A DNA stretch of 53,883 bases from Virgibacillus_O xinjiangensis (GCF_042643145.1 NZ_JBHRSA010000028.1:1-53883), one strand, 5' to 3'. Shown: positions 32,122 through 41,021, numbered from the stretch's first letter. Made by a program: numbers and translations. The notes: a model not told the origin generated them from the letters alone.

Positions 32122-32993
32122 TCGTCACCTTGAAAATATTCCGCTGTCTCAGTGGACATGATTTTCACAATCATACTGCCATTACGGACAAGGGCCCTTA
32201 TGAGAATCGGCTCATTGTACAGATTTTTAAACACGAAATCTGGCCCCCACCAGCTTACAGTGGCATCTCGCCCCGGTGGCACATACGGCACCCGGCGGCT
32301 GTGCGCATAGCGTTCCACAATTTGTACTCCTTTCAAGTCCACGGCATTGAATAATGTCGAGGATACCTGACAAATACCTCCACCTATGCCTTCCGACAAC
32401 TCCCCTCTGACAATCACGGGAGCCCGCTTGTACCCCTTCTCTTCTGTACGCTCCCCTACCACCTCATTAAAAGAAAAAGTTTCTCCAGGAAAAAGGACAT
32501 GGTTGTTGATGGCCTCGGCAGCAAGTTCAATGTTATGGGATCTCTCTACATTGGTTTTTCTGAAATTGGTGACATAGCTACCAAGCTCTTTTTTGCTGAT
32601 TTCTTCCATCATCGCCCTATCCACTCTTGGATATATGGTTCTTTTAGGCACCTTCAGACGGAGAATCTCATCATTATAGAAGGCTTCACGAAACATGATA
32701 TCGAATTTACTGCGGTCGATCGTCACCCCTGTTTCTTCCTCTACAATCTGTCCATTTTCGTCTAAGAAGGCATTTTCCGGCGCTTGATACACTTTCTTTT
32801 CTATCATATTCATCAAACCATTCAGTTTCCCATCATCAATGTATATTCCCCCTGTATAATCTAAAGCATATTGCTCGATTTCTGCTCGTTGCAAAATGAC
32901 TTGATCATTACTTTGATCATCAGATTGGGAAAATGATGGCATGGGAAACATGATGATTAAAAATAGCAACATAAAAAGGGTCAACTTTTTCAT
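32118..32993 (-). CDS. VanW-family exported protein
   Basis: A 291-aa protein with a signal peptide (about 1-22), a short N-terminal region and a VanW domain (about 140-285) with marks TNVERSHNIELAAEAINNHV, LFPGETFSFNEVVG, GGGICQVSSTLFNAV and RRVPYVPPGRDATVSWWGPD. VanW was named from a vancomycin resistance cluster, but its role is unknown; it is common in spore formers and not itself evidence of resistance. AGGGAGGGAT lies before the ATG. The gene is between the iron ABC ATPase and the DCC gene. Confidence 0.88.
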   Translation of the reverse strand: MKKLTLFMLLFLIIMFPMPSFSQSDDQSNDQVILQRAEIEQYALDYTGGIYIDDGKLNGLMNMIEKKVYQAPENAFLDENGQIVEEETGVTIDRSKFDIMFREAFYNDEILRLKVPKRTIYPRVDRAMMEEISKKELGSYVTNFRKTNVERSHNIELAAEAINNHVLFPGETFSFNEVVGERTEEKGYKRAPVIVRGELSEGIGGGICQVSSTLFNAVDLKGVQIVERYAHSRRVPYVPPGRDATVSWWGPDFVFKNLYNEPILIRALVRNGSMIVKIMSTETAEYFQGDD

Positions 32994-33030
32994 CCTATCC
33001 CTCCTCTCCCCTAGTGTGTGGGAAAAGGCA

Positions 33031-33059
33031 AAAAAAATACCCGCCGTACAATTGGCGGG
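33031..33059 (-). terminator. terminator after the siderophore ATPase gene
   Basis: Stem CCCGCC against GGCGGG; the minus-strand 3' side is TATTTTTTTTGCC. It lies 10 bases past the ATPase stop. Confidence 0.75.
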
Positions 33060-33068
33060 ATAAAAGGT

Positions 33069-33899
33069 CTATCCGGTTGAAAGGGAAGACAGGCGTGTTT
33101 TTCCAGCAGCTATGCAGCGACCCTTTCCATGCGGAATACACATCGGAGTGCCGAACATTGGATCAAATGTCACATCGCATTTCATTTGGAAAACATCATG
33201 GACCAAATTGCAAGTAATAATCTCTTCTGGCTTTCCCTGGGCGAATACTTTCTTTCCTTTAATTGCTGCAATATGATGGGCATACCTGCAGGCAAGGTTC
33301 AGGTCATGAAGCACCATGACGATGGTACGTCCTTCTCTTTCATTTAGATCGAACAACAGATCCAGGACATCAATTTGATGGGTCATATCAAGGTAAGTTG
33401 TGGGTTCATCCAGCAAGATCGTATCCGTCTCCTGTGCCAAAGTCATGGCAATCCAGGCACGCTGGCGCTGACCGCCTGACAAGGAATCGACGAACCTGTC
33501 TTTCAGTTCCAGTATATTGGTGGATTCCAAGGCATGGACGACAGCCTCTTCATCTTCCTTCGACCATTTTTTAAGCAGCTTCCGATGAGGATTTCTACCC
33601 TGCTTCACCAGTTCATACACCGTTAGGCCTTCTGGACTTACAGGACTCTGGGGAAGGATGGATAGTTTCCTTGCAACATCTTTTGTTGCCATCTTGGAAA
33701 TATCCTCCCCGTCCAGCACTACATCTCCATTCTTCGGTTTGAGGAGACGGGCCATTGATCGCAATAATGTAGATTTTCCACAGCCATTTGCCCCAATCAG
33801 CACAGTTATTTCACCCTTGGGAATGGTGATGTCCAATTCATCGATGATGATATGGTCGCCATAGCCGAGTGTCAGGTCATTCGCTGATAATGTCTTCAT
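33069..33899 (-). CDS. siderophore ABC transporter ATPase (FhuC/YusV type)
   Basis: A 276-aa ATP-binding subunit: Walker A GANGCGKST (36-44), Q-loop, signature LSGGQRQRAWIAM (about 141), Walker B TILLDEPTTYLD and the H-loop His. The C-terminal extension (about 230-276) is Cys-containing (CDVTFDPMFGTPMCIPHGKG), as in YusV-like ATPases that serve several siderophore permeases. Here it likely powers the double-length permease. It has its own Fur box and promoter, separate from the transporter operon, fitting a shared ATPase. Confidence 0.9.
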   Translation of the reverse strand: MKTLSANDLTLGYGDHIIIDELDITIPKGEITVLIGANGCGKSTLLRSMARLLKPKNGDVVLDGEDISKMATKDVARKLSILPQSPVSPEGLTVYELVKQGRNPHRKLLKKWSKEDEEAVVHALESTNILELKDRFVDSLSGGQRQRAWIAMTLAQETDTILLDEPTTYLDMTHQIDVLDLLFDLNEREGRTIVMVLHDLNLACRYAHHIAAIKGKKVFAQGKPEEIITCNLVHDVFQMKCDVTFDPMFGTPMCIPHGKGRCIAAGKTRLSSLSTG

Positions 33900-33960
33900 T
33901 GGATCCGCTCCCCTTCTAACGATACACTGCCTCAGTTCGTCTTCAATATTTGTTATCTCC

Positions 33961-34004
33961 AGTTTATTGGTTCTTGATGGTTAAGTCAATGATAATCATT
34001 TTCA
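33961..34004 (-). promoter_or_regulatory. Fur box and promoter of the siderophore ATPase
   Basis: Minus strand: TTGACT (33989-33984), 17-base spacer, TAAACT (33966-33961). A Fur box with core ATGATAATCATTTTCA spans 33986-34004 and covers the -35, so iron-bound Fur would block polymerase. Confidence 0.78.
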
Positions 34005-34020
34005 ATTGGTTAATCTTCTA

Positions 34021-34272
34021 TTAGAAGAGATAAAAACCGAACGCCACCAAAGAAAGTATGATCGTAATCGAATAAATCCAGATTTGAAGAGGTATATTGG
34101 ATTTTAAGGAATTCTCCTCATATTCCAGGGAACGTCTCATTTCATCTTCTGGTGTAGTTCCCTCTTCTTCATACTTTTTCATCTTCTTTTCTTCCTGTCT
34201 GAAAGCGAAGAATGTGCCTCCCATGGCAGCTATGAATAATACAATCAATAAAATAATAAGTTCAATAGTCAC
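34021..34272 (-). CDS. small two-helix membrane protein
   Basis: An 83-aa protein with a helix at each end (about residues 2-24 and 62-82) and a charged middle (KKMKKYEEEGTTPEDEMRRS). I do not recognise it. The GTG at 34272 is preferred: AGGAGGG directly abuts the ATG at 34278 but is six bases from the GTG. Both ends probably face the same side of the membrane. It lies upstream of the siderophore ATPase but is separated by that gene's own promoter. Confidence 0.55.
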   Translation of the reverse strand: MTIELIILLIVLFIAAMGGTFFAFRQEEKKMKKYEEEGTTPEDEMRRSLEYEENSLKSNIPLQIWIYSITIILSLVAFGFYLF

Positions 34273-34352
34273 AAACATCCCTCCTAAAACCTATTGTACT
34301 CCAAGCACCTCCTAATGTCAGTGACATAATTCACATTAGTTGGCATATAAAA

Positions 34353-34383
34353 AACGGCCGCCAGTTTTATACCGGCGGCCGTT
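34353..34383 (-). terminator. terminator after the NDH-2 operon
   Basis: Perfect 10-bp GC-rich stem (AACGGCCGCC against GGCGGCCGTT), 11-base loop; minus-strand 3' side CGTTTTTTATATG. It is 16 bases past the stop of the 33-codon gene. Confidence 0.85.
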
Positions 34384-34399
34384 CCTGATCTGCCTATCA

Positions 34400-34501
34400 T
34401 CAGCGGAAATCTCTTGTCTCCTCGATGAAGTCGCTTGCCATCCTGTATCCGATGACCGAAGCAATTACAAGTAAAATTCCATACAAAGTCCCTTTTTTCA
34501 T
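34400..34501 (-). CDS. 33-aa membrane micro-protein downstream of NDH-2
   Basis: A 33-codon gene, MKKGTLYGILLVIASVIGYR then MASDFIEETRDFR: one hydrophobic helix (about 5-19) with a basic head and a charged tail. GAGGAGGT lies 8 bases upstream of ATG, and the stop is followed by a strong terminator. It lies 58 bases after the NADH dehydrogenase gene on the same strand, so it is probably translated from the same message. A membrane anchor or accessory peptide for the NADH dehydrogenase is possible but unproven. No homologue is recognised. Confidence 0.55.
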   Translation of the reverse strand: MKKGTLYGILLVIASVIGYRMASDFIEETRDFR

Positions 34502-34559
34502 TAGAAACCTACCTCCTCATAGTTTACATATCTCCCAATACGTTGCTCGGCATGAAATA

Positions 34560-35768
34560 TTAGAAAGGACGTACTTTCCCTTTTTTCAGCAGAAGCTTCG
34601 GACCACCGATGAGGAACAGGGAACGGTTGTCGACCACTTTCTTCATGGCTGCAGCTGCTTTGCCCTGAAGCTTGCGGCCATCGAACACACTTCCGATTCC
34701 ATCGGTTGTACCAAGGGAAGCGACAGTACCTTTGCTTTTGAAAACAAAGTCTTCCAGAGGCTGGTTGTAAATAAGTGATTTGATATTCTTAGCTGCAACA
34801 TTGGCTTCCTGCATGGCAAGCTGTGCGGTTGGTGGATATGGACGATCTTCTTCTTTATTCCAAACCCAGGAACAGTCACCTAGTACAAACAGGTTGTTTT
34901 CACCAGTCATACGAAGATCGGCATCCACATTCACTTTCCCTTTTGTCAGTTCGAAGCCGGATGCTTCCAATACGCTGCTTCCTTTAACTCCGCCGGTCCA
35001 TACTACTGTACCAGCTTTGATCAGTTCCTTATCATCACCTACAACAAAGCCTTCCGGTGTACATTCGGAAATCGGAGCTCCGATTCGGAATTCCACACCG
35101 CGATCCTCCAAGGATTTCTTGCCATACTCCACAAGGTCCTTGTCAAACATCGGCAGGATGGATGGTGCAGCTTCCACGTTAATGATACGGACTTTGCTAC
35201 GGTCGATATCATACTTCTGACACAGCTCTGGCACTTTCTCGGCAAGTTCCCCGACAAACTCTACACCAGTAAAGCCAGCTCCGCCAACCAGGATGTGCAG
35301 ACTGTTTTCATCTGGGTTCTCTTCCGTTTTATATTTTGCGAACTGGTATTCGATGTGTTCGCTGATCATGCGGCTGGAATCCATGTCTTCAATAGCGAAT
35401 GCATGTTCATCCATTCCCTTGATACCGAAGTCATTGGACTCGAAGCCTAAGGCGAATACAAGGTAATCATAACTAATTTCACTGTTTTCGAGTACGACGA
35501 TATTTTCGTCTTTTTTCACTTTTACTACACTATCATAAATGAGACGCACCCGCTTGGGGTTTACTACATCACTGATCATGACACGCGCCTGATTCGGATT
35601 GATGGTTCCGGCTGCTACTTCATGAAGCCATGTAGTCTCATAATGGTAATTGTGTTTGTTGACTAGTACGATTTCCGCTTCTTCCGGGCTCAATTGTTGT
35701 GTGAGACGCTTAGTAGTTGTCAGTCCTGCATATCCTGCTCCCAGAACAACGATTTTTGGTTTAGTCAT
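34560..35768 (-). CDS. yumB: type II NADH dehydrogenase (NDH-2)
   Basis: A 402-aa FAD-dependent oxidoreductase with two Rossmann units. The FAD motif GAGYAGL is near residue 8, the NADH motif VGGAGFTGVEFVGEL near 163, and the second FAD contact LFVLGDCSWVWN near 303. It passes electrons from NADH to menaquinone without proton pumping at the inner face of the membrane. It resembles YumB/YutJ of B. subtilis. The ATG at 35768 has AAAGGGGAAAG upstream; a longer frame begins at 35798 but has no such site. A 33-aa membrane peptide lies downstream in the same transcript. Confidence 0.88.
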   Translation of the reverse strand: MTKPKIVVLGAGYAGLTTTKRLTQQLSPEEAEIVLVNKHNYHYETTWLHEVAAGTINPNQARVMISDVVNPKRVRLIYDSVVKVKKDENIVVLENSEISYDYLVFALGFESNDFGIKGMDEHAFAIEDMDSSRMISEHIEYQFAKYKTEENPDENSLHILVGGAGFTGVEFVGELAEKVPELCQKYDIDRSKVRIINVEAAPSILPMFDKDLVEYGKKSLEDRGVEFRIGAPISECTPEGFVVGDDKELIKAGTVVWTGGVKGSSVLEASGFELTKGKVNVDADLRMTGENNLFVLGDCSWVWNKEEDRPYPPTAQLAMQEANVAAKNIKSLIYNQPLEDFVFKSKGTVASLGTTDGIGSVFDGRKLQGKAAAAMKKVVDNRSLFLIGGPKLLLKKGKVRPF

Positions 35769-35940
35769 TGAACTTTCCCCTTTCTTTTTCCAGCTCATTT
35801 ATGGTTGGATATCCTAAGCGCTTGAACAAATTAATTATTTCACAAAGACCTGTTCAATTCGCTTATTACTAATTGCTATGAACACCATTACCATAATAGC
35901 AAAGTTACAAGAAATACGCTATCAATTTCTGATGGACTTG

Positions 35941-35963
35941 AAAAACCGGCATCTATACCGGTC
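35941..35963 (-). terminator. terminator overlapping the SDR stop
   Basis: Stem ACCGGCAT against ATACCGGT with one mismatch and TTTTTC on the minus-strand 3' side. Confidence 0.6.
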
Positions 35964-36660
35964 TTACTATTATTTCGTTCACATTCACGTAATCAGGCTG
36001 TGTGACCGCATAAATAACCGCACGTGCTACATCCGCCGGTTTCAGAGGCTTGCGTTTCGGGTCATCCCCAAGCTTTCGGAGCACTCTTTCCGTGTCCACT
36101 CTCCCAGGGGAAATATTGCTGACTTTCACCCCTGTTCGGGCCAACTCCTTCTCTAAGCTTTCAGAGATGGCTCGGACTGCATACTTTGTTGCTGCATAGA
36201 CCGCACTTGATTTATTGACTTCATGCCCAGACACTGAGTCGATATTGACGATATGACCTTGGGACCTGTCCAACATTTGTGGCAGCACCGAGTCGATCCC
36301 ATATAATACACCTTTGATATTCACATCGATCATCTTGTCCCATGCTCCCACTTCCCTGTCGGTAATCGCTGAGGAAAGTACCAAGCCAGCATTGTTGACA
36401 TAGATATCGATGTCGCCAAACTCCTCTGTTGCCTTCTTAAATAGACGGTCGACAGCAGTTTTATCCGTAACATCTGTCTGAACAGCAATGGCCTTGCCGC
36501 CTTCTCTTGTGTTGATGGACTCGGAGATGGCTTCCAGCTTTTCAGCACTTCTGGCAGCCAGCACCACATTAGCCCCTTCTTCTGCTAGATGCTCTGCGAT
36601 GGACTGCCCTATACCGGCGCTTGCACCTGTTATTATTGCTGTTTTCCCTGTTAACTCCAT
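35953..36660 (-). CDS. short-chain dehydrogenase/reductase
   Basis: A 235-aa classical SDR: TGASAGIG (11-18) for NAD(P) binding, NNAG (89-92), and the active-site Ser144, Tyr155 and Lys159 in SAVYAATKYAVR. Basic residues near position 38 (ARSAEKL) suggest NADPH, but this is weak. Similar to YdfG/YqjQ-like SDRs; the substrate is unknown. AGGAGG lies 6-7 bases before ATG. It is monocistronic. Confidence 0.85.
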   Translation of the reverse strand: MELTGKTAIITGASAGIGQSIAEHLAEEGANVVLAARSAEKLEAISESINTREGGKAIAVQTDVTDKTAVDRLFKKATEEFGDIDIYVNNAGLVLSSAITDREVGAWDKMIDVNIKGVLYGIDSVLPQMLDRSQGHIVNIDSVSGHEVNKSSAVYAATKYAVRAISESLEKELARTGVKVSNISPGRVDTERVLRKLGDDPKRKPLKPADVARAVIYAVTQPDYVNVNEIIVRPV

Positions 36661-36826
36661 ACTATGAACCTCCTTAAGGATGAAATAAATCCAATCCCAC
36701 TGTTTTTCCTGCTATAGATATATTCCCTTCCCCTTCCTATTTTAAGCATGTTCTCCGGCCCCTTACAATGGACATTTCCAGCTTGTAGTGGTTTCAGCTT
36801 ATACCTGATAAGAATGACAGCTAGAA

Positions 36827-36856
36827 GTTAAACGCTTTCAAAAAATGTGTTATAAT
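36827..36856 (+). promoter_or_regulatory. cre site and -10 ahead of the orphan acyl-CoA-synthetase domain
   Basis: GTTAAACGCTTTCA (36827-36840) fits the cre core WAANCGNTNWCA fully and misses only the first two bases. TATAAT lies at 36851-36856, with TTAAAC (36828-36833) as a possible -35 at 17 bases. Thus the cre overlaps the promoter, which predicts glucose repression. Confidence 0.6.
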
Positions 36857-36907
36857 ATTCTCAATAAACCGAAAGGGAAATCACTAATCATAAAGGTGGG
36901 GATAAAT

Positions 36908-37411
36908 ATGGTAAATACACAAGTACGTGTGGTTGATAAAGATGGCAAGGACGTTTCGCCTGACGGCAGGGAAGTCGGTGAAATTGTTGTCAAAGGAAAC
37001 AGTGTGACACCCATCAGCCAGAATGGGCAGGAGCTCCCTGGCGGATGGCTCCGCACCGGAGATATGGGAACCATAGATGAAAATGGCCGGATTGAGGTGG
37101 TGGAACGTAACAGGGATACCATTTATGATGGGGAGGAACTTTCCCCGTTGGAGATAGAAAGAATTCTCTATCAGCACCCGGAAGTAGAAGAAGTGGCTGT
37201 TCTAGTACTGCCAGACACTGAATTAGGCGAGAAGACCCACGCCTTTGTCGTTCTGCATGAAGAAGCCGACCTTACAGAACAGCAGCTGATCGACTACGCT
37301 GCTGCTAAGCTTGAACCGTATGCTTGTCCGAAAAACATCACTTTCATGGAGGAACTTCCAAAAACAGCTAGCGGTAAAATTTTGAAAATCCAATTACGGG
37401 ACATCATATAA
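36908..37411 (+). CDS. orphan C-terminal domain of an acyl-CoA synthetase
   Basis: A 167-aa protein that corresponds only to the end of an ANL-family enzyme: VNTQVRVVDKDGKDV and GEIVVKG (usually just before the hinge), GGWLRTGDMGTIDENG (near residue 49-64), the hinge VERNRDTI, and the catalytic Lys in PKTASGKILK. The large N-terminal domain with the P-loop YTSGTTG and the substrate pocket is missing. The ATG has AAAGGTGG upstream, and promoter and terminator are intact. It cannot activate acids alone; it may be a relic or a domain that works with another subunit. Confidence 0.75.
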   Translation: MVNTQVRVVDKDGKDVSPDGREVGEIVVKGNSVTPISQNGQELPGGWLRTGDMGTIDENGRIEVVERNRDTIYDGEELSPLEIERILYQHPEVEEVAVLVLPDTELGEKTHAFVVLHEEADLTEQQLIDYAAAKLEPYACPKNITFMEELPKTASGKILKIQLRDII

Positions 37412-37415
37412 GTCA

Positions 37416-37454
37416 TAGGCCGGAATAGGTTGCCGTTCCGGCCTAAGTTTTTTA
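37416..37454 (+). terminator. rho-independent terminator
   Basis: Perfect 10-bp stem TAGGCCGGAA against TTCCGGCCTA, then AGTTTTTT. Confidence 0.85.
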
Positions 37455-37488
37455 GCAGGATGGGGACGCCGCAACCGGATGCTCTCCG

Positions 37489-39648
37489 TTATTTCTTGTT
37501 CTTGAATTCCATTTCCCAGCTGTAATAGCCTTTTTCTCTATTTTTTTTGTAGGATAAATACGCACTGAATTTCTTGCCTTTTTTGCTGGTCAAACCTTTC
37601 ACATGAGCTCGCTCATTTTTCAACAGGGATTTCACCATGGTCTTCGTTGGTCTTTTCCTCATCGCTGCAAGATATTTATCATTTTTCCAGACCATGAATT
37701 GGCACTTCTTCCCATAACCTTCACAGCCGAAACCCTTGAACCCTTCCTTCACCTCTCCTCCACATTCCGGACATATGCCCAGCACTTCTTTGGCCGTCGG
37801 CTTGCTGTCAAGCTGACGGATGATCACTTCCTCCCCCTCTTTGATCACAGCGACTGATTCCCTGATGAACTGGAAGATTGTGCGCAAAAACTTCCGTTTA
37901 TCGGCATTTCCTTTCTGGATATCGGAAAGCTCCTTTTCCAATCTTCCTGTAAATTCCAGGTCAAACAAATCTTTGACGGGGAAGGTTTCCACCATTTTCA
38001 CACCAAGTGCAGTACAACTTAAACTCTTCCCCTTTGCCTCTATATAGCCGACATCTTTCAGCTTTTTAATGGTTTCCGCTCTGGTTGCAGCCGTGCCAAT
38101 ACTGAATCCTGCAAGGATGGCCCCGACTTCCTGTTCATCATCTTCCTCGCCTTTGTAGTTTTTGCCGCATGTTTCCATAACCTTTAACAGGGTGCGTTCG
38201 GTATGATTTTTAGGTGGTTTTGTGACATGGGAGGAAATTTCATTGCCCGTGACAGCTGCCATTTCATTTCTTTCTACCGACGGCAATATTGATTCCTTGG
38301 ATTGAATGTTTTCAACTTTTTTCCAACCCTCGACGAGCTGTACCCTGCCTTTTGTGACAAAAACCCCAGCTGCTGTTTCCACTTTCGTCTGTAACCTGGT
38401 CTCTTCATATTCGGCAACCGGCATAAATTGTGCAACGAACCGGTGGAGGATAGCCTGGTAGACAATTCGTTCCTCTCCTCGAAGATGCTTCGGCTTCAAA
38501 TAGGTCGGAATGATGGCACTATGGCTTTCCACCTTTGCATTATTGAATATCCGCCGGCTCTTAACAAAGTTTATTTCATCCTTAAACGGTGAATCTTCTG
38601 CATGGGTCTTCAGGACATGTGCCGTTTTCCCCACCAGACTCTCTTCCAAGGCAGTACTGGATGTCCTCGGATAGGTGATCAACTTCTTTTCATACAAAGA
38701 TTGCGCTGCTTTTAGCACTTTGTCTGAAGTCCACCCATTATAACGGTTCGTAATATAACCTTGGAGATTCGACAGATTGAATAAAAATGGAGGGAATTCC
38801 TTCTTTCTTTCTACCTGCTTGTCTTGCACAATGCCCTTTTGCTGACGGACTGCTTCCTGAACCTTTTGAAGCTTTTCTTGATCCTTGAATTTTTCCTCCT
38901 TTCCTTCCCGGTAAATCCCCTGATAGGCAGCCCCTTTGTCTGTTTCAAAGTCGGCTGTCAGTTTAAAATAGCTTTCCGGCTGGAATTCTGCTATTTCTTT
39001 ATCGCGATCATAAATGATCTTCAGTGTCGGCAGCAGTACCCGCCCGATATTCAGGGCTTTACCCTTCCCTGATTGATACTTTAGCGTCGCAACAGAGGTA
39101 AGATTGATGCCGATCACCCAATCCGCCCACTGTCTGCTGATCCCAGCATCCCTAAGATTCTTCATGCTGTCATTCGGGTGGAGATTCTCCAAGCCTCTGA
39201 TAACTTCTTTCTTTGTCCATTCATTCAACAAAAGACGATAGACCTGTTTTTTGGGCTTGCCTCCCCGATAGATGATGCTGTCACCGATCAGCTGACCTTC
39301 TCTGTCATAGTCACACGCAGATATGACAACTTCAACATCGGCCCGTTTCATCAGTGAATGAACCGTCTTCAACTGCTTGGCAGCTCCTCCATCGGTCTGG
39401 CTCCTATCTCTTGAACTGCTTTTTACTTTATATTGAAAGTTTTCAGGGATAAAAGGGAAGTTATCCATTTTCCAACGGGTCATTCTGCTGTCATAATCTT
39501 TGGCATCATACAATTCAACCAAATGTCCGAAAGCCCATGTGATCAGGTAGCCGCTTCCTTCAAAATAGCCATCCCGTTTTGTTTTGATTCCCAGTGCGTC
39601 AGCAATGTTTTTCGCGACCGATGGTTTTTCTGCGAGAATTAATTTCAT
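37489..39648 (-). CDS. topB: DNA topoisomerase III
   Basis: A 719-aa type IA topoisomerase. The Toprim domain opens with LILAEKPSVAK and has acidic residues in DYDREGQ (about 113-119); the active-site tyrosine is Tyr326 in ITYPRTSS. A C-terminal zinc-ribbon-like stretch (CPECGGEV, then GCEGYGKKCQFMVW) follows near 620-655. It relaxes and decatenates DNA by single-strand passage. Two adjacent ATGs are available; the second (39648) is better spaced from AAGGTG. It is monocistronic. Confidence 0.93.
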   Translation of the reverse strand: MKLILAEKPSVAKNIADALGIKTKRDGYFEGSGYLITWAFGHLVELYDAKDYDSRMTRWKMDNFPFIPENFQYKVKSSSRDRSQTDGGAAKQLKTVHSLMKRADVEVVISACDYDREGQLIGDSIIYRGGKPKKQVYRLLLNEWTKKEVIRGLENLHPNDSMKNLRDAGISRQWADWVIGINLTSVATLKYQSGKGKALNIGRVLLPTLKIIYDRDKEIAEFQPESYFKLTADFETDKGAAYQGIYREGKEEKFKDQEKLQKVQEAVRQQKGIVQDKQVERKKEFPPFLFNLSNLQGYITNRYNGWTSDKVLKAAQSLYEKKLITYPRTSSTALEESLVGKTAHVLKTHAEDSPFKDEINFVKSRRIFNNAKVESHSAIIPTYLKPKHLRGEERIVYQAILHRFVAQFMPVAEYEETRLQTKVETAAGVFVTKGRVQLVEGWKKVENIQSKESILPSVERNEMAAVTGNEISSHVTKPPKNHTERTLLKVMETCGKNYKGEEDDEQEVGAILAGFSIGTAATRAETIKKLKDVGYIEAKGKSLSCTALGVKMVETFPVKDLFDLEFTGRLEKELSDIQKGNADKRKFLRTIFQFIRESVAVIKEGEEVIIRQLDSKPTAKEVLGICPECGGEVKEGFKGFGCEGYGKKCQFMVWKNDKYLAAMRKRPTKTMVKSLLKNERAHVKGLTSKKGKKFSAYLSYKKNREKGYYSWEMEFKNKK

Positions 39649-39772
39649 CATTCATCACCTTATTCTTCTGTAGTGGATTAAGTGGAGAAAGTTTCGGAGG
39701 GAAATATTGGTGTCTATTGCTATTCTATTATACTACCAAACGCAAAGCGAACAAACAATCCCCTAATAAATA

Positions 39773-39803
39773 TGCCTCCAACGGCAACTAACCATCGGAG
39801 GCA
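39773..39803 (-). terminator. terminator after the antiporter gene
   Basis: Stem TGCCTCC against GGAGGCA with some inner pairing; minus-strand 3' side TATTTATTAG. Confidence 0.6.
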
Positions 39804-39808
39804 CTCCC

Positions 39809-40999
39809 CTAACCTTTTAATTTTTTTGTCAGTGGATAAATACCTGCACTCTGTATGATGAGAGATAAAATGATGGCTGCAAATGACAGGGACACCAACA
39901 GATCATCACTGTTGGATGCCGCTTCAAATCCCATCAACAGAGCGACAGACATAGCGCCCTTGATGCCCGACCAGGAAATCAATACCGTGTCACTCCATGA
40001 AAAAACGTGCTTCCATGCAGGTACCACGAAGGTAAACCCAGATAAAACAATCCACCGTACAAGAAGGGACAGAAGAAAAATGATGATGGCTGCCGTCCAG
40101 CCGGAGAACAACAGATAGTCTGCTGCTTGGATCCCAATTAAAAGAAACAGCAAGGCAAGTACGGATGATTCGGTCACATCCCAAAAGCCATCCAAGGAAT
40201 CGCGAAAATGATCTTCTTTGATATTTCTTCCGAATTCGAAAGATAGCATAAGACCTGCAGTGACTGTCGCAAGCACACCGGAGACGCCGACGGTTTCACC
40301 AAGATAGAAACTGCCATAAGCAATGATGATGCTGAGCATCACTTGATAAGTCCTGTGATGGGAGTAATGGATGGCCTTGCTCATCAACCAGCCAAATACC
40401 GCTCCCAGTAGTACTCCTCCTAAAGAGACAAGCAAAAATTCACCAATGAATCTGGCAAAGGAAAAATCTGTACCACTGGTGAACATGCCAAGGAATATGG
40501 TGAACAGTACAATACTGGTGCCATCGTTCAACATTGACTCTCCTTCGACGATATCGGCAATTTTTTCATCACCTGAAGACTGCTTGAGAATAGACACAAC
40601 AGAAACAGGGTCTGTCGGGGCCAATATGGATGCCACCAACAATGCTCCTATCAGAGATACAGAGACAAATAGATTCGCCGCTGTATAAATCGCCGCCCCG
40701 AACAGCAGGACGGTCAGCATCAGACCGGCCGTACCCAGAGTAAGAATGATCCCTCGGTTCTTTTTCAAAGCATCCAATGGAAAACTGTATGCTGAAACAA
40801 ACAGTAATGCTGGCAGGAAAACGTTGAAGATCATTTTCTGGCTGACCGTGAGCTCATCGAAATATGGGATGGGAGAAAGCAGCAGCCCACATAGCACTAG
40901 CACTACCGGTACAGGGAAGTTCTTCTGTTTTTTGTCAATCGAATAAACGACATACCCAATAAGAAGCAGTAACAGTACATGATGTGACGTCAATTGCAT
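39809..40999 (-). CDS. CPA1-family Na+(K+)/H+ antiporter (NhaP/NhaK type)
   Basis: A 396-aa protein with about 12 helices and CPA1 marks ILAPTDPVSVVSIL (about 126-139, the ND/TDP ion-binding site) and GESMLNDGTSIVLF (about 153-167). It exchanges cytoplasmic Na+ or K+ for protons in pH and salt homeostasis. It ends soon after the last helix, so it lacks the cytosolic TrkA-like tail of NhaG-type relatives. Start: ATG at 40999 lies very near AAAGGAG; a TTG at 40993 has better spacing, so the true start is uncertain by two codons. Next to GltS, from which it is separated by 22 bases. Confidence 0.85.
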   Translation of the reverse strand: MQLTSHHVLLLLLIGYVVYSIDKKQKNFPVPVVLVLCGLLLSPIPYFDELTVSQKMIFNVFLPALLFVSAYSFPLDALKKNRGIILTLGTAGLMLTVLLFGAAIYTAANLFVSVSLIGALLVASILAPTDPVSVVSILKQSSGDEKIADIVEGESMLNDGTSIVLFTIFLGMFTSGTDFSFARFIGEFLLVSLGGVLLGAVFGWLMSKAIHYSHHRTYQVMLSIIIAYGSFYLGETVGVSGVLATVTAGLMLSFEFGRNIKEDHFRDSLDGFWDVTESSVLALLFLLIGIQAADYLLFSGWTAAIIIFLLSLLVRWIVLSGFTFVVPAWKHVFSWSDTVLISWSGIKGAMSVALLMGFEAASNSDDLLVSLSFAAIILSLIIQSAGIYPLTKKLKG

Positions 41000-41021
41000 C
41001 AACTCCTTTTTCCATTATCCT

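Noticed and set aside
32118..32993. VanW as a vancomycin-resistance marker
   Set aside because: VanW alone is a widespread domain in Bacillaceae and no vanHAX-type genes are present.
35819..35845. A possible Rex site (TTCACAA half) upstream of NDH-2
   Set aside because: Only one half-site is present; the other half does not match the palindrome TTGTGAA-N4-TTCACAA.
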